From Vermamoeba vermiformis (lineage: Eukaryota > Tubulinea > Echinamoebida), in NCBI GenBank assembly GCA_045837725.1, contig JBEWZL010000084.1, forward strand, positions 372,001 through 436,000: DNA of 64,000 nt, in the 5' to 3' direction. Shown here one piece after another: positions 23,930-36,352 of this stretch. Below the pieces are notes generated by a model. It saw nothing but the letters and a program-made list of their open reading frames with translations. It had not been told where the DNA came from and searched no databases. The position numbers were made by a program, and so were the translations under genes. Positions within the stretch are counted from its first letter, which is position 1; each line of letters opens with the position of its first letter.

Positions 23930-24115
23930 ATGTGGATCTTTCTGGTAAGATCTCAAGAACGTTCTTCAACTACAACTGACCTTGGAAACTTTGTCTCGTG
24001 CTTAGTAGCTTTATTTTGCTCCATTTTTATCTTATTAGCGCTCTACCGTTGCATTCTAATTGCTTTTAAATCTAAAGACAAAAAAGCGGCACTTCACCTC
24101 AAGCTAATTTTATGA
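23930..24115 (+). CDS. Possible small single-pass membrane protein
   Basis: An uninterrupted frame from ATG 23930 gives about 61 residues: MWIFLVRSQERSSTTTDL, a hydrophobic segment (FVSCLVALFCSIFILLALY) and a basic tail. It fills the gap between the 5' end of the RNA ligase-like gene and the 3' end of the Misato gene. Length is near chance expectation and no family is recognised, so it may be spurious. Confidence 0.3.
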   Translation: MWIFLVRSQERSSTTTDLGNFVSCLVALFCSIFILLALYRCILIAFKSKDKKAALHLKLIL

Positions 24116-24124
24116 ACTTTATTT

Positions 24125-26403
24125 TCAAACGTCGTGCTCTTCCAATGAATGCAATTCATTTTCCAGGTTTGAAATATCTTCTTTGTCCAAGGCGAATTGC
24201 GGGTACCTCGAAAAATCGATTCTTTTAAACTCGTTGATCTCGCGTTGCACGAACTGTTGCAGCCTATTGCCAGCAGCCAAGTAACTCATTGAAGGCACAT
24301 TATGTACATGCTTCAGACCTCCTTCATAGTCTTGGATTACATTGCCATACTTAAGCGCCTGTTCACTGAAAATTTCCGGGTAAGATGACGACAGAGCCAA
24401 GCCAGATTTTTGAACGGATCTGTCCCAAGGCGTGTTAGAGCGATAATACTAGGTATACCTAACGTACCTTAATCGAGAGGGACATCCGTAAGCGTTCAAA
24501 TGCGTCAATAAAGCCGAATCAACAGAACTGATGTACGAGAGTGAGTTTAACTGCGGCGATGTGCTGAGGTTGGCTGATGAAGGCAACGTGGTGTCAACTG
24601 ATTGGACCCCTCGCAACACGACAGCCTCGGCATTAGGCATAGAAGTAGTCTATTGTCAAGTATTAGATCCCATTACTTACGCGTGATCAGACTTACATTT
24701 ACAGCTGGCAACAAGTGACCAGATAGGAGTTGAGATTTGTACAAGAAAGTGTCGAGCAGTAATTGCGCGACATTGAGCTTCTTATCGGCAGTTAAGTAAC
24801 TGAACGGCAGTGCGTAAGATAGCGAGGCCATTTTGTGGTTGTTTTGACCTCGTGCGAGTGTACCAATTAACGACGCCATAGAATTGGTTCCTTGACTCAG
24901 TCTAGTAAATAACGATTAGAATGTATCACTAACTCTCGTCTAAAAGATGATCACATGTCTAATTAGCCTAATACTTACCTGTACACAGAGGTCAAAGTGT
25001 CAAAAGCGGATGCGATAATAGCACTAGTATGGTACGTGTACTCGAGCTCGGGGTTCTATATGGAAGTTAGCAATCATAATACACTTAGCCTCAACAATAG
25101 TATCGCTTACCATGTTCAATAGTGGGAAGTAAGATCTGTTAACTAGATGCTTTGTTTCGACGGGTACGTAGAGCGATGATAGATCGTGCAACTTTGATTG
25201 TGCCAAGAGGCGATTGATTGTCAGTTGATTTAACTTGTCCTATATAATACAGCGATTGTTAGGTCCATAATAATATTACTGTGTGAAAAAGTGGTGCATG
25301 GATCCAGCGGTACTTACTTGGATGTGGTATGCATTTGTATCATACAGACTGAGCTCCTTCAAGTTGTTATTGATAGCTAGTGTAAATATGGGTTGTTTGT
25401 AGCCCTCTTCGTATCTAAGGTACTCCAAGAACTTGGACGATAACGCGCCCATGACACCTGCTGACAGTTCGACTAACACTTGAAAACCCTGATCCCGAGG
25501 TCAGAACACGCAATAGATTAGTGTAGTAGAACACGGTACCTGAATAGTGTTGCAAGCTTCAGTCATTACTCGGAGTTTATCGGACATTTCTTCGAGCTGT
25601 AAGAACCAGGTTTAGAAATCATCAATGGTTTGATATGCACCTTACCATTAGCGGTCTATATAGATCTGCTATTTCAGTAAACGAGCCCACTAGCCCCTCT
25701 TGATTATCATAATGACTGTCAAGGTAAAAGTCGCTCAGCTCGTGCGTGTTCTTGTCTGGATTCAGATTGGAGGTAGAAAAGGCGCTCCAAACTTTATATT
25801 TAGGTTCTGCCTTTTGCGGTGTTGCTTTTGTGTTATGGTCGATAGATTGATTGCTAAGTGTGACAGGCTGGCCTCCAATTGAAAAATCTTGTTCGTAGAT
25901 CGCAGTCCGATCAGACCTAAAAACGGAATTAGCGAGCTATGTTATATCGAATCATAAGTAATACCATGTATTGAATGCTAATTGGTTTGTATTTATCGGT
26001 TGTACGGATTTGCGGAGCTCGCCCAGGCCACCTACGCCTCAGTTAATTTTGTGGTGCAATTAGACACGTACCAATACCTTTATAATCAAACAATAGGACT
26101 CTAGGTGCGTAAGAAGTTTTTCCCTAATTTTTGTTAATTAAAAAAATCGGATTCAATTTGGATGGTCATTTAGAGCTTACGTGCGTTTCTGTAGCTTTAC
26201 CCAAGGCATCATAATTAATTTCATTCACTTTCTGGAACTTGTCTTGCTTGATTTGCTCGTCCTAATAAGGTGGATTCAGACTCAGTGACTTTCAACAAAA
26301 AGTCAACTATGACGTGGTCTGACTGACAACTCACCTGAAGATTCCAATAGTGCGTGCCTACGAAGTTAGCGTAGGGACCGAATTGCAAGGTTATTAGCTC
26401 CAT
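24125..26403 (-). CDS. DML1: Misato/DML1 homologue
   Basis: The start at 26403 gives MELITLQFGPYANFVGTHYWNLQ, the hallmark N-terminus of Misato (L-T-L-Q-x-G-x-x-A-N/G-F-V-G-x-H-W/Y-W-N). Later exons include YKVWSAFSTSNLNPDKN, a helical tubulin-like central part (LVELSAGVMGALSSKFLEYL; LPFSYLTADKKLNVAQLLLDT) and a C-terminal exon ending in TGA at 24125-24127 with YLAAGNRLQQFVQREINEF. Misato proteins carry a tubulin/FtsZ-like fold without clear GTPase activity. They act in mitochondrial distribution, morphology and inheritance in yeast and animals. About nine exons are present; I did not place every junction. The gene ends 10 nt beyond the small ORF on the other strand. Confidence 0.85.
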
Positions 26404-26612
26404 CGTATTAAAGTTCTTTGGTGGTAGCCAATTCACACTCGTAAATATTTGGGATGACAAACTTTTCAAGAAAGATCGGGTTGGGACAGAAAACGGAGAA
26501 TCTATTGCAATGCGGCAAGTAATAAAGACTCGAAGTTTGGTTAATAAAACAAGATCGTTATCTCTTTTATTTGCTTAGTTAAAAGCAACGGACAAGATCA
26601 AGGGTAAAAAGC

Positions 26613-27225
26613 TTAATGCCAGTGGTTGGCGATTCTCCACTTTTGGTTGGAGCCACCGTGGACGGGCCAGGCGATGAGCTTAGCACCTAATGAAATTGAA
26701 TCGTAAGTACTTTGTAAGACAGATTTGAAAGTCTAAATTTCCTTACCTTGTTGGTTGGAGCCGCCTTCAATGTCGATGGCGAGGTTGGAGTTCTCAAGGC
26801 GGATAGTACCGTCCTAAAAGATTCGGGGTTAGCTATATTTAGATTTTGAAATTTATAGGTTAAATCTAAAAATTAAATTGAAAATATCTTCGTACCTTGT
26901 GCAATCTCCATCTTTGGTTGGCACCACCGTGAGCGGGCCATTGGATGATCTTGGCACCTTGGTTGGGACCACCTTCAACGTCCAAAACGAGGCCAGACTT
27001 GGCGGAGACGATGAAACCTTGAGGGTTGAATCTAAACGAACGGATTAAAAACTTTTCTCGGGCCGTTGCAGGTCGGGCAAATATTAATTACCTGAAGCGT
27101 TGGTTCTCGCCACCGTGGTAAGTCCAGGTGATGAGCTTGGCACCTTGGTTGGCAGATCCGCCTTCGATGTCCAAGACGAGGTTGGGGTTGTGTTCAGAGA
27201 CGATGAAGAAGTAGTCGTTGCTCAT
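26613..27225 (-). CDS. Single-domain beta-trefoil (ricin-B-type) lectin
   Basis: Four short exons encode about 137 residues made of three similar repeats. Each repeat has the pattern L-x-(I/V)-D-(I/V)-E-G-G-x-x-x-Q-G-A-K-(L/I)-I-x-W-x-x-H-G-G-x-N-Q-(R/K)-(W/F)-R. The Q-x-W/F signature and triple repeat define the beta-trefoil carbohydrate-binding fold of ricin-B-type lectins. Only the lectin module is present; there is no enzymatic chain and no signal peptide (start MSNDYFFIVSEHNP), so a cytosolic or unconventionally exported sugar-binding protein is likely. Introns fall at repeat-related positions. The sugar specificity is unknown. Confidence 0.9.
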
Positions 27226-28224
27226 TTTGTGTTGTTGATTTGTAGGTGGTTTGATGAAATTGAACAGTGAAAAGTTTCGCTTTTTGTTCTTTCCGCCGCG
27301 TTACGCGATTGGTCAATTTTAATGTCCATCATTGTGAATTTTCCTGATTTTACTCTCGTTGCTGTTTTTAGGATAGACTCCTTCGTGAAAATATCGAGCA
27401 GGTATCCACAACTATTGTGGGCATGTAGGTCTTGTATCTTCCTATTATTCAAGTAACGGACGTCATGACGTTTACCTCCGCGTTTCACAACTCACGCATC
27501 TCGAATTCCGTCTCGCCATTTGAACCCCTCACGAGCAACTGGTGCTATTGTAGAAGCAGCATTCCCGTATCATGTAAGTAAAACGGTAAGACAAATTTCC
27601 GCAAGCTCATCGGGACCTCTCCGTCCCTTCGCAAGGCAATTCAATCGTCAACGGCCGTAGCTAATAGTTGAATCAATAACTTGCACGAATTCCTAGCGAA
27701 AATAAGCCAGATCAAAGCCTTTAAGACCCAGATAATTTGAAGCGGGTCAGCAATGTGGTACGTCCCTTTGGGAGCCATAATTACGCGTATCATTGATTCA
27801 CGATTCGCCCACGTGCCTTATTCTTTGAACGAAGGGCGTAAGAATGAATTTTCAGTTGTGATATTTTCAATTTTAATGTTTTCTTCCCCGTCTAATCTGT
27901 CAATTAATCGCGTGCCTAGTAACCACAAGAGTCAATTAATTTTGCGCGTATTTACCGTTGATTCAAGTTTCACGTTTCAAATTGAAAGATTGGAAGATTC
28001 TTTTGCAATTTACCTCACGCATGCAGCTCGGGCCAAACAAAATGGTCGGTAAGTCCAGTCCTATTTTGCAAAGTGCCAAACGCTTGCAATTTCTAATATT
28101 TACCCTCTATTAATAATCGAAAATCTTCTCTCGGAGATAAGATCCAAGATAATTTTCTATTTTTGGTATTATTGGTTCATGAGCGTTTTGCGTTAGGGAC
28201 AACAGGCATCCATAATCCGCAAAC
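27226..28224. other. Divergent intergenic region, 999 nt
   Basis: The longest gene-free stretch in the window, between the lectin gene (minus) and the seven-pass gene (plus). Frames of 88-99 codons occur on both strands but have no recognisable content and no splice context. Probably two promoters plus spacer. Confidence 0.45.
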
Positions 28225-30005
28225 ATGAGCGCAATAAGATTTACATGCGCTCTCTTACTTATAATCCCTTCTGTATACGGCGGAATGCGAATTGTTTCGG
28301 TTGCAACGGATCCTGACATTATTGGCGAGTGGAACGCAGTTCCTAACTTCTTTACTAATAATCCGAGGGAATGGAATATATCAGGGGAATTGGTGCCTCA
28401 CTGGCGAGCAGTAAATATGGATGACTTGTCTGGAAAATGGATTCTTGTACCACGACCTCAACGATGGATTTGGGACCAAATTGCTGTTCCTTTGCTAGAA
28501 AAGGGTTGTATTGGCGTTGTAGTTTCACCACATCAATATTTTCGTAAGTTTTAAGCGAGATAAATTAGATCTACCTAATTCAGAAATAATTCTGATCTGT
28601 TTGTAGGTACGGTTCCTGGTGCTGAGCAGTTCTATGACTATCGTGCTACTGAATATATGTGGACCTTGCCTCATAACTCACTATCCCTCACTGACTTTCA
28701 AAAAATTAACGCTTCGCTAGCAGATGAAACTTCTTCGGCCTTCGTTATCGTGGATTCTTATAGTAAGCAGCATAAATCGCCATCCATAATTATATAGTTT
28801 AATTTCGCTTTAATAATCGCGCTAAATAATTGCAATGGCCCCTCGGATATTGCCGAGATTGTTTCGACACGAGGGAACTTATTAATATCTCTCACTGTTC
28901 AATTAACGCATATTAATCGTTTCCTATCATTTTAGGTACCAATACATGGATAGTTGTAAGCCAATCCGGTTGGCTCATTGCTTGGCAAGTAATTCTAACG
29001 GCGATCGGTCTCGTTACTATCACACTTGGTCTTTACCTTCTTATAGTGGTCTCTATAAGTTCTAGAAAGTCAGGTCTTTCTACAGTGCAGCTATCGCTAA
29101 TTTTTATTACTTTTGGCGCTATTTGGAGAACGATCTACTGCGCGGTCAATCCGTTCATGTTAAGACGTGCTTGGTTTACCGACGTGAACGATCTATTCTT
29201 AACAGCTCATGCGCCATTCACTTTTGCACCAGTCTTCTTGATTGCTCTTTATCAGTACGTACTCGACCGTCGATCGGAAGGCATCCGATAACTTAAAACT
29301 GATTCTTTTGTTATTCATCGAATATAATAATTAATATATTATCTCGTAATATCGCATATAGCTCGTACTTACGTTTCTTAGGCATGAATTGATGAAGAAG
29401 ACGAAGATCCACAAGAATATGTTCTTGAACAAGATGAAAATTCCGTTCTTCGTCTCGATTGGCGTCTTATTTGCAGTAGAAATAGCTATTAGCGCCGTTA
29501 GATCTCAAGGCACGAATCAATACATCGCGTACATCAATATCATTCTCTACCTGGTCGTGGCTCTTGCGTTTTCAGTCTTCTTCGTGGTTTCTTCTATTAG
29601 AATTAATCTATTCATTAAGAAAGTGAGCAAATTAACGGCGAGAAAGGTCTCGTTAATGAAGGTAACGGCAGACTTACTCGATCTCCTGAAAACAGCATTA
29701 CTAACTTGCTCTGTAAGACTACGACATTGTTGGCTGTTTCGACAGTAGCCCAGGCCATATTTATCGTGTCATTGGGCTTCTTCTTGACGCCTCAGTTCTT
29801 GGATCCGCAGTACCACATCACGATCTGGTTCTTCTTAATGTTCTCGCTGTACGCGATTAATTTGATCCATATTGCTACCTACTTGGTGAACAGAGATGCT
29901 ATTGCTGGCTCTAAGAGCAGTGGTAGTAGCGGCAGCAATTTGTCGGACTTGCCAGCTACATCCGCTACCAAGCTGAGCGTTCGCATTGAAGGAGGCGAGG
30001 CATAA
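28225..30005 (+). CDS. Putative seven-pass membrane receptor with PA-like ectodomain
   Basis: Start MSAIRFTCALLLIIPSVYG is a signal peptide. The ectodomain contains LSGKWILVPRPQRWIWDQI followed by PLLEKGCIGVVVSP, which resembles a protease-associated (PA) domain pattern (a hydrophobic strand, then helix, then G-A/C-x-G-V/A-V/I). After the exon starting STNTWIVVSQSGW I count seven hydrophobic segments, from LIAWQVILTAIGLVTITLG to FFLMFSLYAINLIHIATYL, and a Ser/Gly-rich tail (SKSSGSSGSNLSDL). Exons join in phase; one intron (about 29660-29725) ends at an AAG acceptor. Overall layout parallels 287-2361 without obvious sequence identity. Receptor function is inferred from topology alone. Confidence 0.75.
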
Positions 30006-30355
30006 GCTATTTTTGTAAATCTATATTATGTAATAGGATCTTGGTAATGATCCGCTGCGAGGTTAATTATGTAAATTAAAAATTTGAGCACGAAGTGTGG
30101 ATGTACCAAACTCCGTTAATTTGCGAAAGGAAGCTGCTATTTACGATTGAAAGTGTTTGTTAATTTATTACAAGTCGTGCAAACACTAATTTAACGCAAT
30201 GATCGAGAGTTGAAGAGTCAAATTACAAGAGAAATAAACACTTGAATAGTGAGCGAATAATTAGGCAAAGGGGAAGTTATTATAAAAGGGTTGTTATGGT
30301 TATGGGTAAGAGTATTATTAATATTTAAAAGGGGCATTATTTGTTATTACTGGAA
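30006..30355. other. Convergent intergenic region, 350 nt
   Basis: Between the 3' ends of the seven-pass gene and the ESSS-like gene. AT-rich, no ORF or repeat recognised; presumably 3' UTRs and poly(A) signals of both genes. Confidence 0.4.
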
Positions 30356-31392
30356 TTATTTCTGTTGCTTTAGGAGGTTTCGTTCGTGAGCCTCTTCAGC
30401 AGCCCAAGTGGTGATTCTAGTATCTGGTCGGGCCCAGAAGCCAATAACAGCTGTTCCAGTAATCAATCCGAGCACTATAATAATATAAAAGTCAGTTATT
30501 TGGTACTAAATACACATCCGTTACAAAAGATCCGAAATTGGCTTAGCCGAGCTTTGTAGTTATAACTTAAGTAATGGCACGTGTATATTATCGATATATT
30601 ATCGTGCTAAGGTGTTTATAATCGCTAAGCTTATTAAGGAGAGGAAATAGAATTTATGGATAAAAGATCCGCTATTGGTGGCGCATGGATTGCGTATATT
30701 CAATATTACGAGTAATTTTATATATGATGAAGACTTACTAGTATAAACAGTGGTTTCCCATCCTTCTTTTCGGCCTGTACCGGGCTGGAAATTCAAAATA
30801 TTAATATCAAGTAGGTCAATCGAGTTTGTGTATTTATTACGATATAAATTTATATTGCAATAAAATAATACTATTTGAACGAAAATTGTAAATGCCGAAG
30901 ATTTTTTAGGCAAGATCATTTTTCATCTGAACTCAGGCAAACTTGCTTTTGAATTGTAAATTATAATAATGCCGAATAATTAATAAATTAATATAACATA
31001 GTAAGATTATGACAACGAATTAAGTCTAGCTGTTTGACTGGATGTTTTACTGAATCAATTATAATTTTCAAAAATCGCTAGAAAATTGTGTTTGGTCAAA
31101 GATAAATATAATATCGATAATATATACGAACCTTAATACCCCAAAGGTATTGAGCATTTTCAGGGATTTGTTCGTAAAGAGATTTAGTTGGGTTAAGATT
31201 CATGTATTTCTCGCCGAACAACCAGCCTTCTAATTCCTTTACTTCTTGTTTGTGTACTTGACTTGATACTTCGCCGTGTGCGTGGTGAGCATCTTTGCCG
31301 TGAGCGACGGCGCTGTGATCAGATCCGTATCTCCTCACGGTTTGTCTTCCCAAAACCCTTGAAGAAAGTCGTTGAACTCCTCGGCTGAACAT
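30356..31392 (-). CDS. Mitochondrial complex I ESSS (NDUFB11)-like subunit
   Basis: Three exons (31132-31392, 30739-30784, 30356-30474) join exactly to 141 residues. The 46-nt middle exon is required because the last exon opens in phase 1. The N-terminus MFSRGVQRLSSRVLGRQTVRRYGS is a mitochondrial presequence. A single hydrophobic segment (TMLGLITGTAVIGFWARP) is followed by a charged tail, TWAAEEAHERNLLKQ. Size, single pass and the W-A-x-x-E-A-x-x-R tail resemble NDUFB11/ESSS of NADH dehydrogenase, an accessory subunit of the membrane arm. The match is moderate; another small inner-membrane subunit is possible. It shares a 224-nt divergent promoter region with ADAT3. Confidence 0.55.
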
Positions 31393-31616
31393 TCGTGCTT
31401 TATATAATAATATAAAAACGTTAAAGAACGCTGTCCAGTGGTGGTATGCCTTGTTACAAGCTTCCGAGTGAAATCCGGTTCATGTTTAATTTTAACACGA
31501 ACGCGTGACAACACGTAGCAACTGATTAAGACACGTGCTACATATTCACTAAGCTCGTGGGGAGTGGTCTTTTGCAAATTATGAAGAGGTAGTGTCACTT
31601 GTAACGGTAACTTCAG

Positions 31617-33230
31617 ATGGCAGAACCACCAGTTAAAAAACGAAAATGTTAGTTAATCGTGTGGGATTATCAACGACCAAATATTCATACTATTTTTATT
31701 GCTAGTGGAGAACAACAAATCAGAAAAAATAAGCAAAATGGAGAAAGCACGAGATCCAGAGGTTGATAAAATTCGAAAGCAGTTAATACCCGTGTTAACT
31801 GACGAGGAGGAACGTACAGTTGAATTAAGTAAGACAAATAATATTATTATAAGTGCTTTAAGGATTAATTGGTTTTGACTAGTGGATGCGTACATTGTTG
31901 AACTTCTAGACATGAAACAAGCCAACAAATTATTGCAGTACGTATCAAACTAGTACTTTGCGCGATAGTTGTTAACTAAGATGCCCCAGATTCATTTCTG
32001 ATAAATTTCCCTTGCCGGATCTCCATCACTTGAAGCGTATTAAGCGTGAAAAGACTGACCAAGGTATTTGACGTATTTAGAATATTAATTAGTCGCTTTG
32101 GTCAATTATTTAAACAATTAAAAGTTTAAACTTAATGACACGATCTGCACGTGTTTCGCACGCTGACTCTACCTTTCTTTAGGAGCTGTAACTGTTGCTT
32201 TGATCCACCCTGTAGAGGGCTTCGAAGAGGAGCAAAAAACAGCATTTGACGAGCTCAAGGCTCAATTCCAAGTGGGTGATTTGAAGGTGTCGCACATTCC
32301 TCGCCACGCGCCGCTCACACCCGAACAATTTGAAGCGCAAGCCAAACTGTGGCCTACAATATCTCGCTTCGTGTCTCAGTAAGTACTTACGCCTTGCCAT
32401 ATGATCTTGTTAGGAGCAAACTGTGGCTAATGACATCCGATCTGTTGCAGTTCGACACCAATGCCCGACATATTCAGTGACGATGAGATCAAGCAAATGA
32501 CGGAGTACATGCGCATGGCTATTGAAGAGGCTAAAAAAGGTCTGCAAGAAGGCAAGGTAAGGGCGAGACACGTGCTAACAGTTCGTACGTGCAATGATCT
32601 TACCCGATGTTTTTTAGCTTCCCGTGGGCTGTGTCATTGTCAGCAGTAACAATGAGCTTATAGCACGAGGTCACGACTGTCGGCCTCTGACCAATAATGC
32701 ATCAAGTAACAACACCAATAGACCTGTGAGTGATGTGAACGCATTGAAACACGCAGCTCTCGAATGTGTTCGTCAGGTACGTGAAGCCCGTGCTAATATA
32801 TTTCTATTAGTATTTTTGGAACGTCCTGTCTGATTATATTACTTAGGTGTCTCGCGATCATGTTGCAAAGTTTCCAGTGACGTGCAGAGACGATCCGACT
32901 GGCTCGTATTTGTGCACTGATTGTACAGTCTATTTGACGCGCGAGCCGTGCCCTATGTGCGCGATGGCTTTAGTGCACAGTCGTGTTGGTAAGTCTCATA
33001 CGAAATTGCAGAAATCTACCTTCGGAAAAAAAATTCAGCTGAGATCTGATCTCGATCTGCACTTAGGTTGTGTTGTTTATGGCAGCTCCAACGAGTCTGT
33101 GGGTGGCCTAGGGTCTAAGTATAAGATCCATTGCAACAAGAGTTTCAATCATAAGTACAAAGTGTACAAAGGCTTGTTAAAAGAAGAGTGCGATAAATTG
33201 CTATCGGATGCAGGCGACTCTTTGCGCTAG
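31617..33230 (+). CDS. ADAT3: tRNA adenosine deaminase subunit 3 (ADAT3/Tad3)
   Basis: About eight exons in phase, from MAEPPVKKRK to GDSLR. The C-terminal deaminase domain has NALKHAALECV, where the catalytic Glu of the H-A-E motif is replaced, and LTREPCPMCAMALVHSRV, the zinc-binding P-C-x-x-C motif. The terminal part has GGLGSKYKIHCNKSFNHKYKV, typical of ADAT3. With ADAT2 it forms the heterodimer that converts adenosine 34 to inosine in tRNA anticodons; ADAT3 is the non-catalytic partner, and the missing Glu fits this. The N-terminal region (PLPDLHHLKRIKRE; WPTISRF) matches the tRNA-binding extension of ADAT3. Confidence 0.93.
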
Positions 33231-33498
33231 ATTCGGGTATTTTTATAAGCATGTACATAACAAAAACAATAAAAGTTCGAATCAGACGGCCCGAAAACTG
33301 TTCTTGATCTGCGAGCACAAAGTCTGAAGAAAAGTCGCAGGTTGGTAGGAAAAAAAACGATTGAAATCTACTTTCGCGTGGCTTTTGTTGAGCACAATTA
33401 GTACAGAATAAATAGCTAGCGACGGTGCAAGAGTAAACAAGAGCACGTCGCCTTGAATCTGTTTCTATTGGCGAACGACGAACTCTATTAAATTCATT

Positions 33499-36167
33499 AT
33501 GGCAACGAAGAACATCGATACCGTAGAAGGTAATTATATTGACTTAGATTGCAGAAAATTCGTTCCGTTAATCGTCGGCAATTAATCGAGCCCAGGATCC
33601 CAAATCGGCAATTGTTTCCGGGTGATAAAAAAGCTCCAAATAATCATGTTACATATTTTTATACGATAACAATAGCTAACTATTTGTTTTTAAGCTGGTA
33701 CGGTTGAGATCCCGGAAAGCAAAAATGTATTTAAAAAGCTATGGGCTTATATGGGCCCAGGAATGCTCGTAGCGGTATGATAAAAATATGGCAATAATTA
33801 TCATAGTATGGTCACTAATTACACTATTCTCATTGTCCAGATCGCGTACATTGATCCCGGTAACGTACGTTCACACCTTTCGATTTTGTAATTATCCTTG
33901 CTAATTGACAATATAATTCAGTTCGATACCGACATTGGCGCGGGAGCTCAATTTCAATACAAGTTACTGTGGATCATGGTTTTGGGTATGAGGATGTCAC
34001 GCATATTGAAATTGAATCCATTTAAGCCATCTATTTATCATATTCACTATATTAATATCATAATATATGACCATTCGCTAATTTGCAATCCACCTACCGA
34101 TGAAATATCTTGCAATATTTAACTTTTTCTCGCGTAGTTACCGGCATGGGTCTATTTTTGCAATTTTTAGCCTCAAAGCTCGGAGTCGTGACAGGTAATA
34201 ACAATCAATACTAGTGAACGGTCTAGACCAAGATCTAACGAATTTTCCAGGCACAAATCTTGCTGTCGCGTGTCGTCTCTCCTACTCAAAGCCAGTCACG
34301 ATCATTCTGTGGATATTGTAAGTACTATACTTTGGCCATTGCATTTCAAGAATATATATAGGATTGCTGTCTTTCCTTATTTGGCAAAATCACTGACCAC
34401 GCGACACTTTTTTAGAACTGAAGTTGCTGTCATCGCGGCAGATATTCCCGAGGTACGATCCTAAATTATCCTATGTATGTAGTATATCTAATCCTATGAT
34501 CTAGGTGGTCGGCAGTGCCTTTGCGTTGTACATTTTGTTCGGTCTGCCGCTGTGGATCGGAGTGCTCGTGACAGGCTTGGACACGCTTTTATTCCTTCTC
34601 ATTCAAAAACTGGGTGTCAGGTACGAGTGTTTATCAAATACGGCAAGCTTAGTATTAATATATATGATCCTATCTATAGATACTTGGAATATTTCATCAC
34701 ACTGTTGATTGCAGTTATCTCCGGCTGTTTTATCGTTGAAATGTTTATGACTGCACCGTCTGCCGCAGAAGTATTGGAAGGATTTATTCCTTCAATCCCT
34801 GATGGCTCTGTTTACACGGGAATTAGTTTGATGGTATGTTGCACGAGATATTTTGTGTGACGCGTGTCAGATCAAGATTCATGAATGGTCGGGTTTGGGT
34901 GAACTCGATTCACATAGACCACGCGACCAGATATTTCGGGGCTATGATTACTAATGTGTACTATTAGGGCGCTGTCGTTATGAGTCACAACTTGTTTTTG
35001 CATTCAGCCTTGGTACACGTAAGACCTCGACTTGCAGCCATTATTTCGATGTTGTACTAACGATTTACTCAGACTCGCCGCATTAGTAATTCTGAGAAGC
35101 ACATCCGCGAGGCTATTCGATACAACTTGGCCGAATCCTCGATTGCCTTAGCCATCTCATTGTTCATCAACATCGCGATCATCATCGGTAAGCCAAATTC
35201 TAACAAAACATACGAGGAACCTATTAATTAATACTCGTCATACGTAGTCGCTGGTTCCAAGTTCTATGGTGTCTATCCCGATGCAGGTCTTGAGAACGCC
35301 AGTCAATTGTTGACCAATGTGTTCCATTCAAAGACTGCTGGTATCATCTTCGGCATTGCTTTGTTGGCTTCAGGCCAAAGCTCGACTTTGACAGGCACTT
35401 ATGCAGGTATATCTTACTATTTTATTTAAATATTGATACTAATGACGCCTCAGGTCAATTTGTAATGGAAGGATTTTTGGACTTGAAAATTGCTACTTGG
35501 AAAAGAAACATGATTACACGGTACGCGATAGTATTGATATTGTTATCGTATCTAATACGCTCTCGTAGATCTGTTGCCATTATTCCTAGTGTTATTGTGG
35601 CGTTTATTTTCGGGGAATCAGGCAGCGATGAATTAATCGTATTGTCTCAAGTCGTGTTGTCTATTCAACTGCCGTTCTGTCTTATTCCTCTCGTTAAGAT
35701 CACCAATAACGAAAAGAGAATGGGCAGGTTCAGAAATGGTCTCGCTGTAAGTACAAATTTGACTCAAGATCCGGTACCATAACTTTGGCTTTCTTAGTTG
35801 TTAATTCTATGACATCACAATATCTATTTTAATAGAGTATCGTTTATTAATGCTAATATTAATTGTTTAGATGCGAATTATTGGCATTGGCCTCGGTGTA
35901 ATGGTTGCCGCAGCCAACATCTATTTGGGCTTTTCCACGGTGCTGGATGATTTGGATCTCGATTCTACATCGGGAAGAGCATCACTAGCGGGTGTAATTA
36001 TAGCTTCAGTAGTCTATTTTGTCATGCTTGTCTACTTGGCTTTCTTACCCGTGGATGTGGTCAGCGACCCTAGCTTGGTAACCTCAATCAATGGCGATGA
36101 AGAGTCGCGTAGATTGATAAACGACCAAGGGGTAGTCAATACTAGCAGCTATGGTGCCAACATGTAA
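33499..36167 (+). CDS. NRAMP (SLC11) divalent metal transporter
   Basis: About fourteen short exons give roughly 500 residues with 11-12 membrane segments. Diagnostic motifs: [15 protein letters not shown] in helix 1 (D-P-G-N binds the metal), [31 protein letters not shown] and [14 protein letters not shown]. Helix 6 reads [16 protein letters not shown], where the usual M-P-H is M-S-H. Later [20 protein letters not shown] is the conserved transport signature. NRAMP proteins cotransport iron or manganese with protons; in phagocytic amoebae they pump metals out of phagosomes. The C-terminal tail is acidic and polar. The helix 6 Pro-to-Ser change may alter ion coupling. An intron near 34840-34968 carries TGACGCGTGTCA. 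Confidence 0.95.
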
Positions 36168-36352
36168 TATTTAGCCTGGATCTCGATCGAACAAATCTGG
36201 ATCGCGAAAAAACCAAAAAGCGTTGTAAATATAATCTTGAATAATATACCCCCTTATTGCGGAATAAATGAATTTAAATCGATTCGTTGTTAGTTTGTCG
36301 CTATATTCTGAAATTTTGTTTTTTTGGGTCATTTTCATTAACGAAAGCGATC

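Noticed and set aside
27222-27488. 88-codon minus-strand frame upstream of the lectin
   Set aside because: It overlaps the lectin start in another frame and has no recognisable content; the lectin start MSNDYFFIV is well supported.
27753-28052. 99-codon plus-strand frame in the long gap
   Set aside because: No domain, leader or splice context, and composition is like the surrounding non-coding DNA.
33260-33310. Possible tRNA T-loop (AGTTCGAATC)
   Set aside because: No acceptor stem, D arm or anticodon arm can be formed around it.
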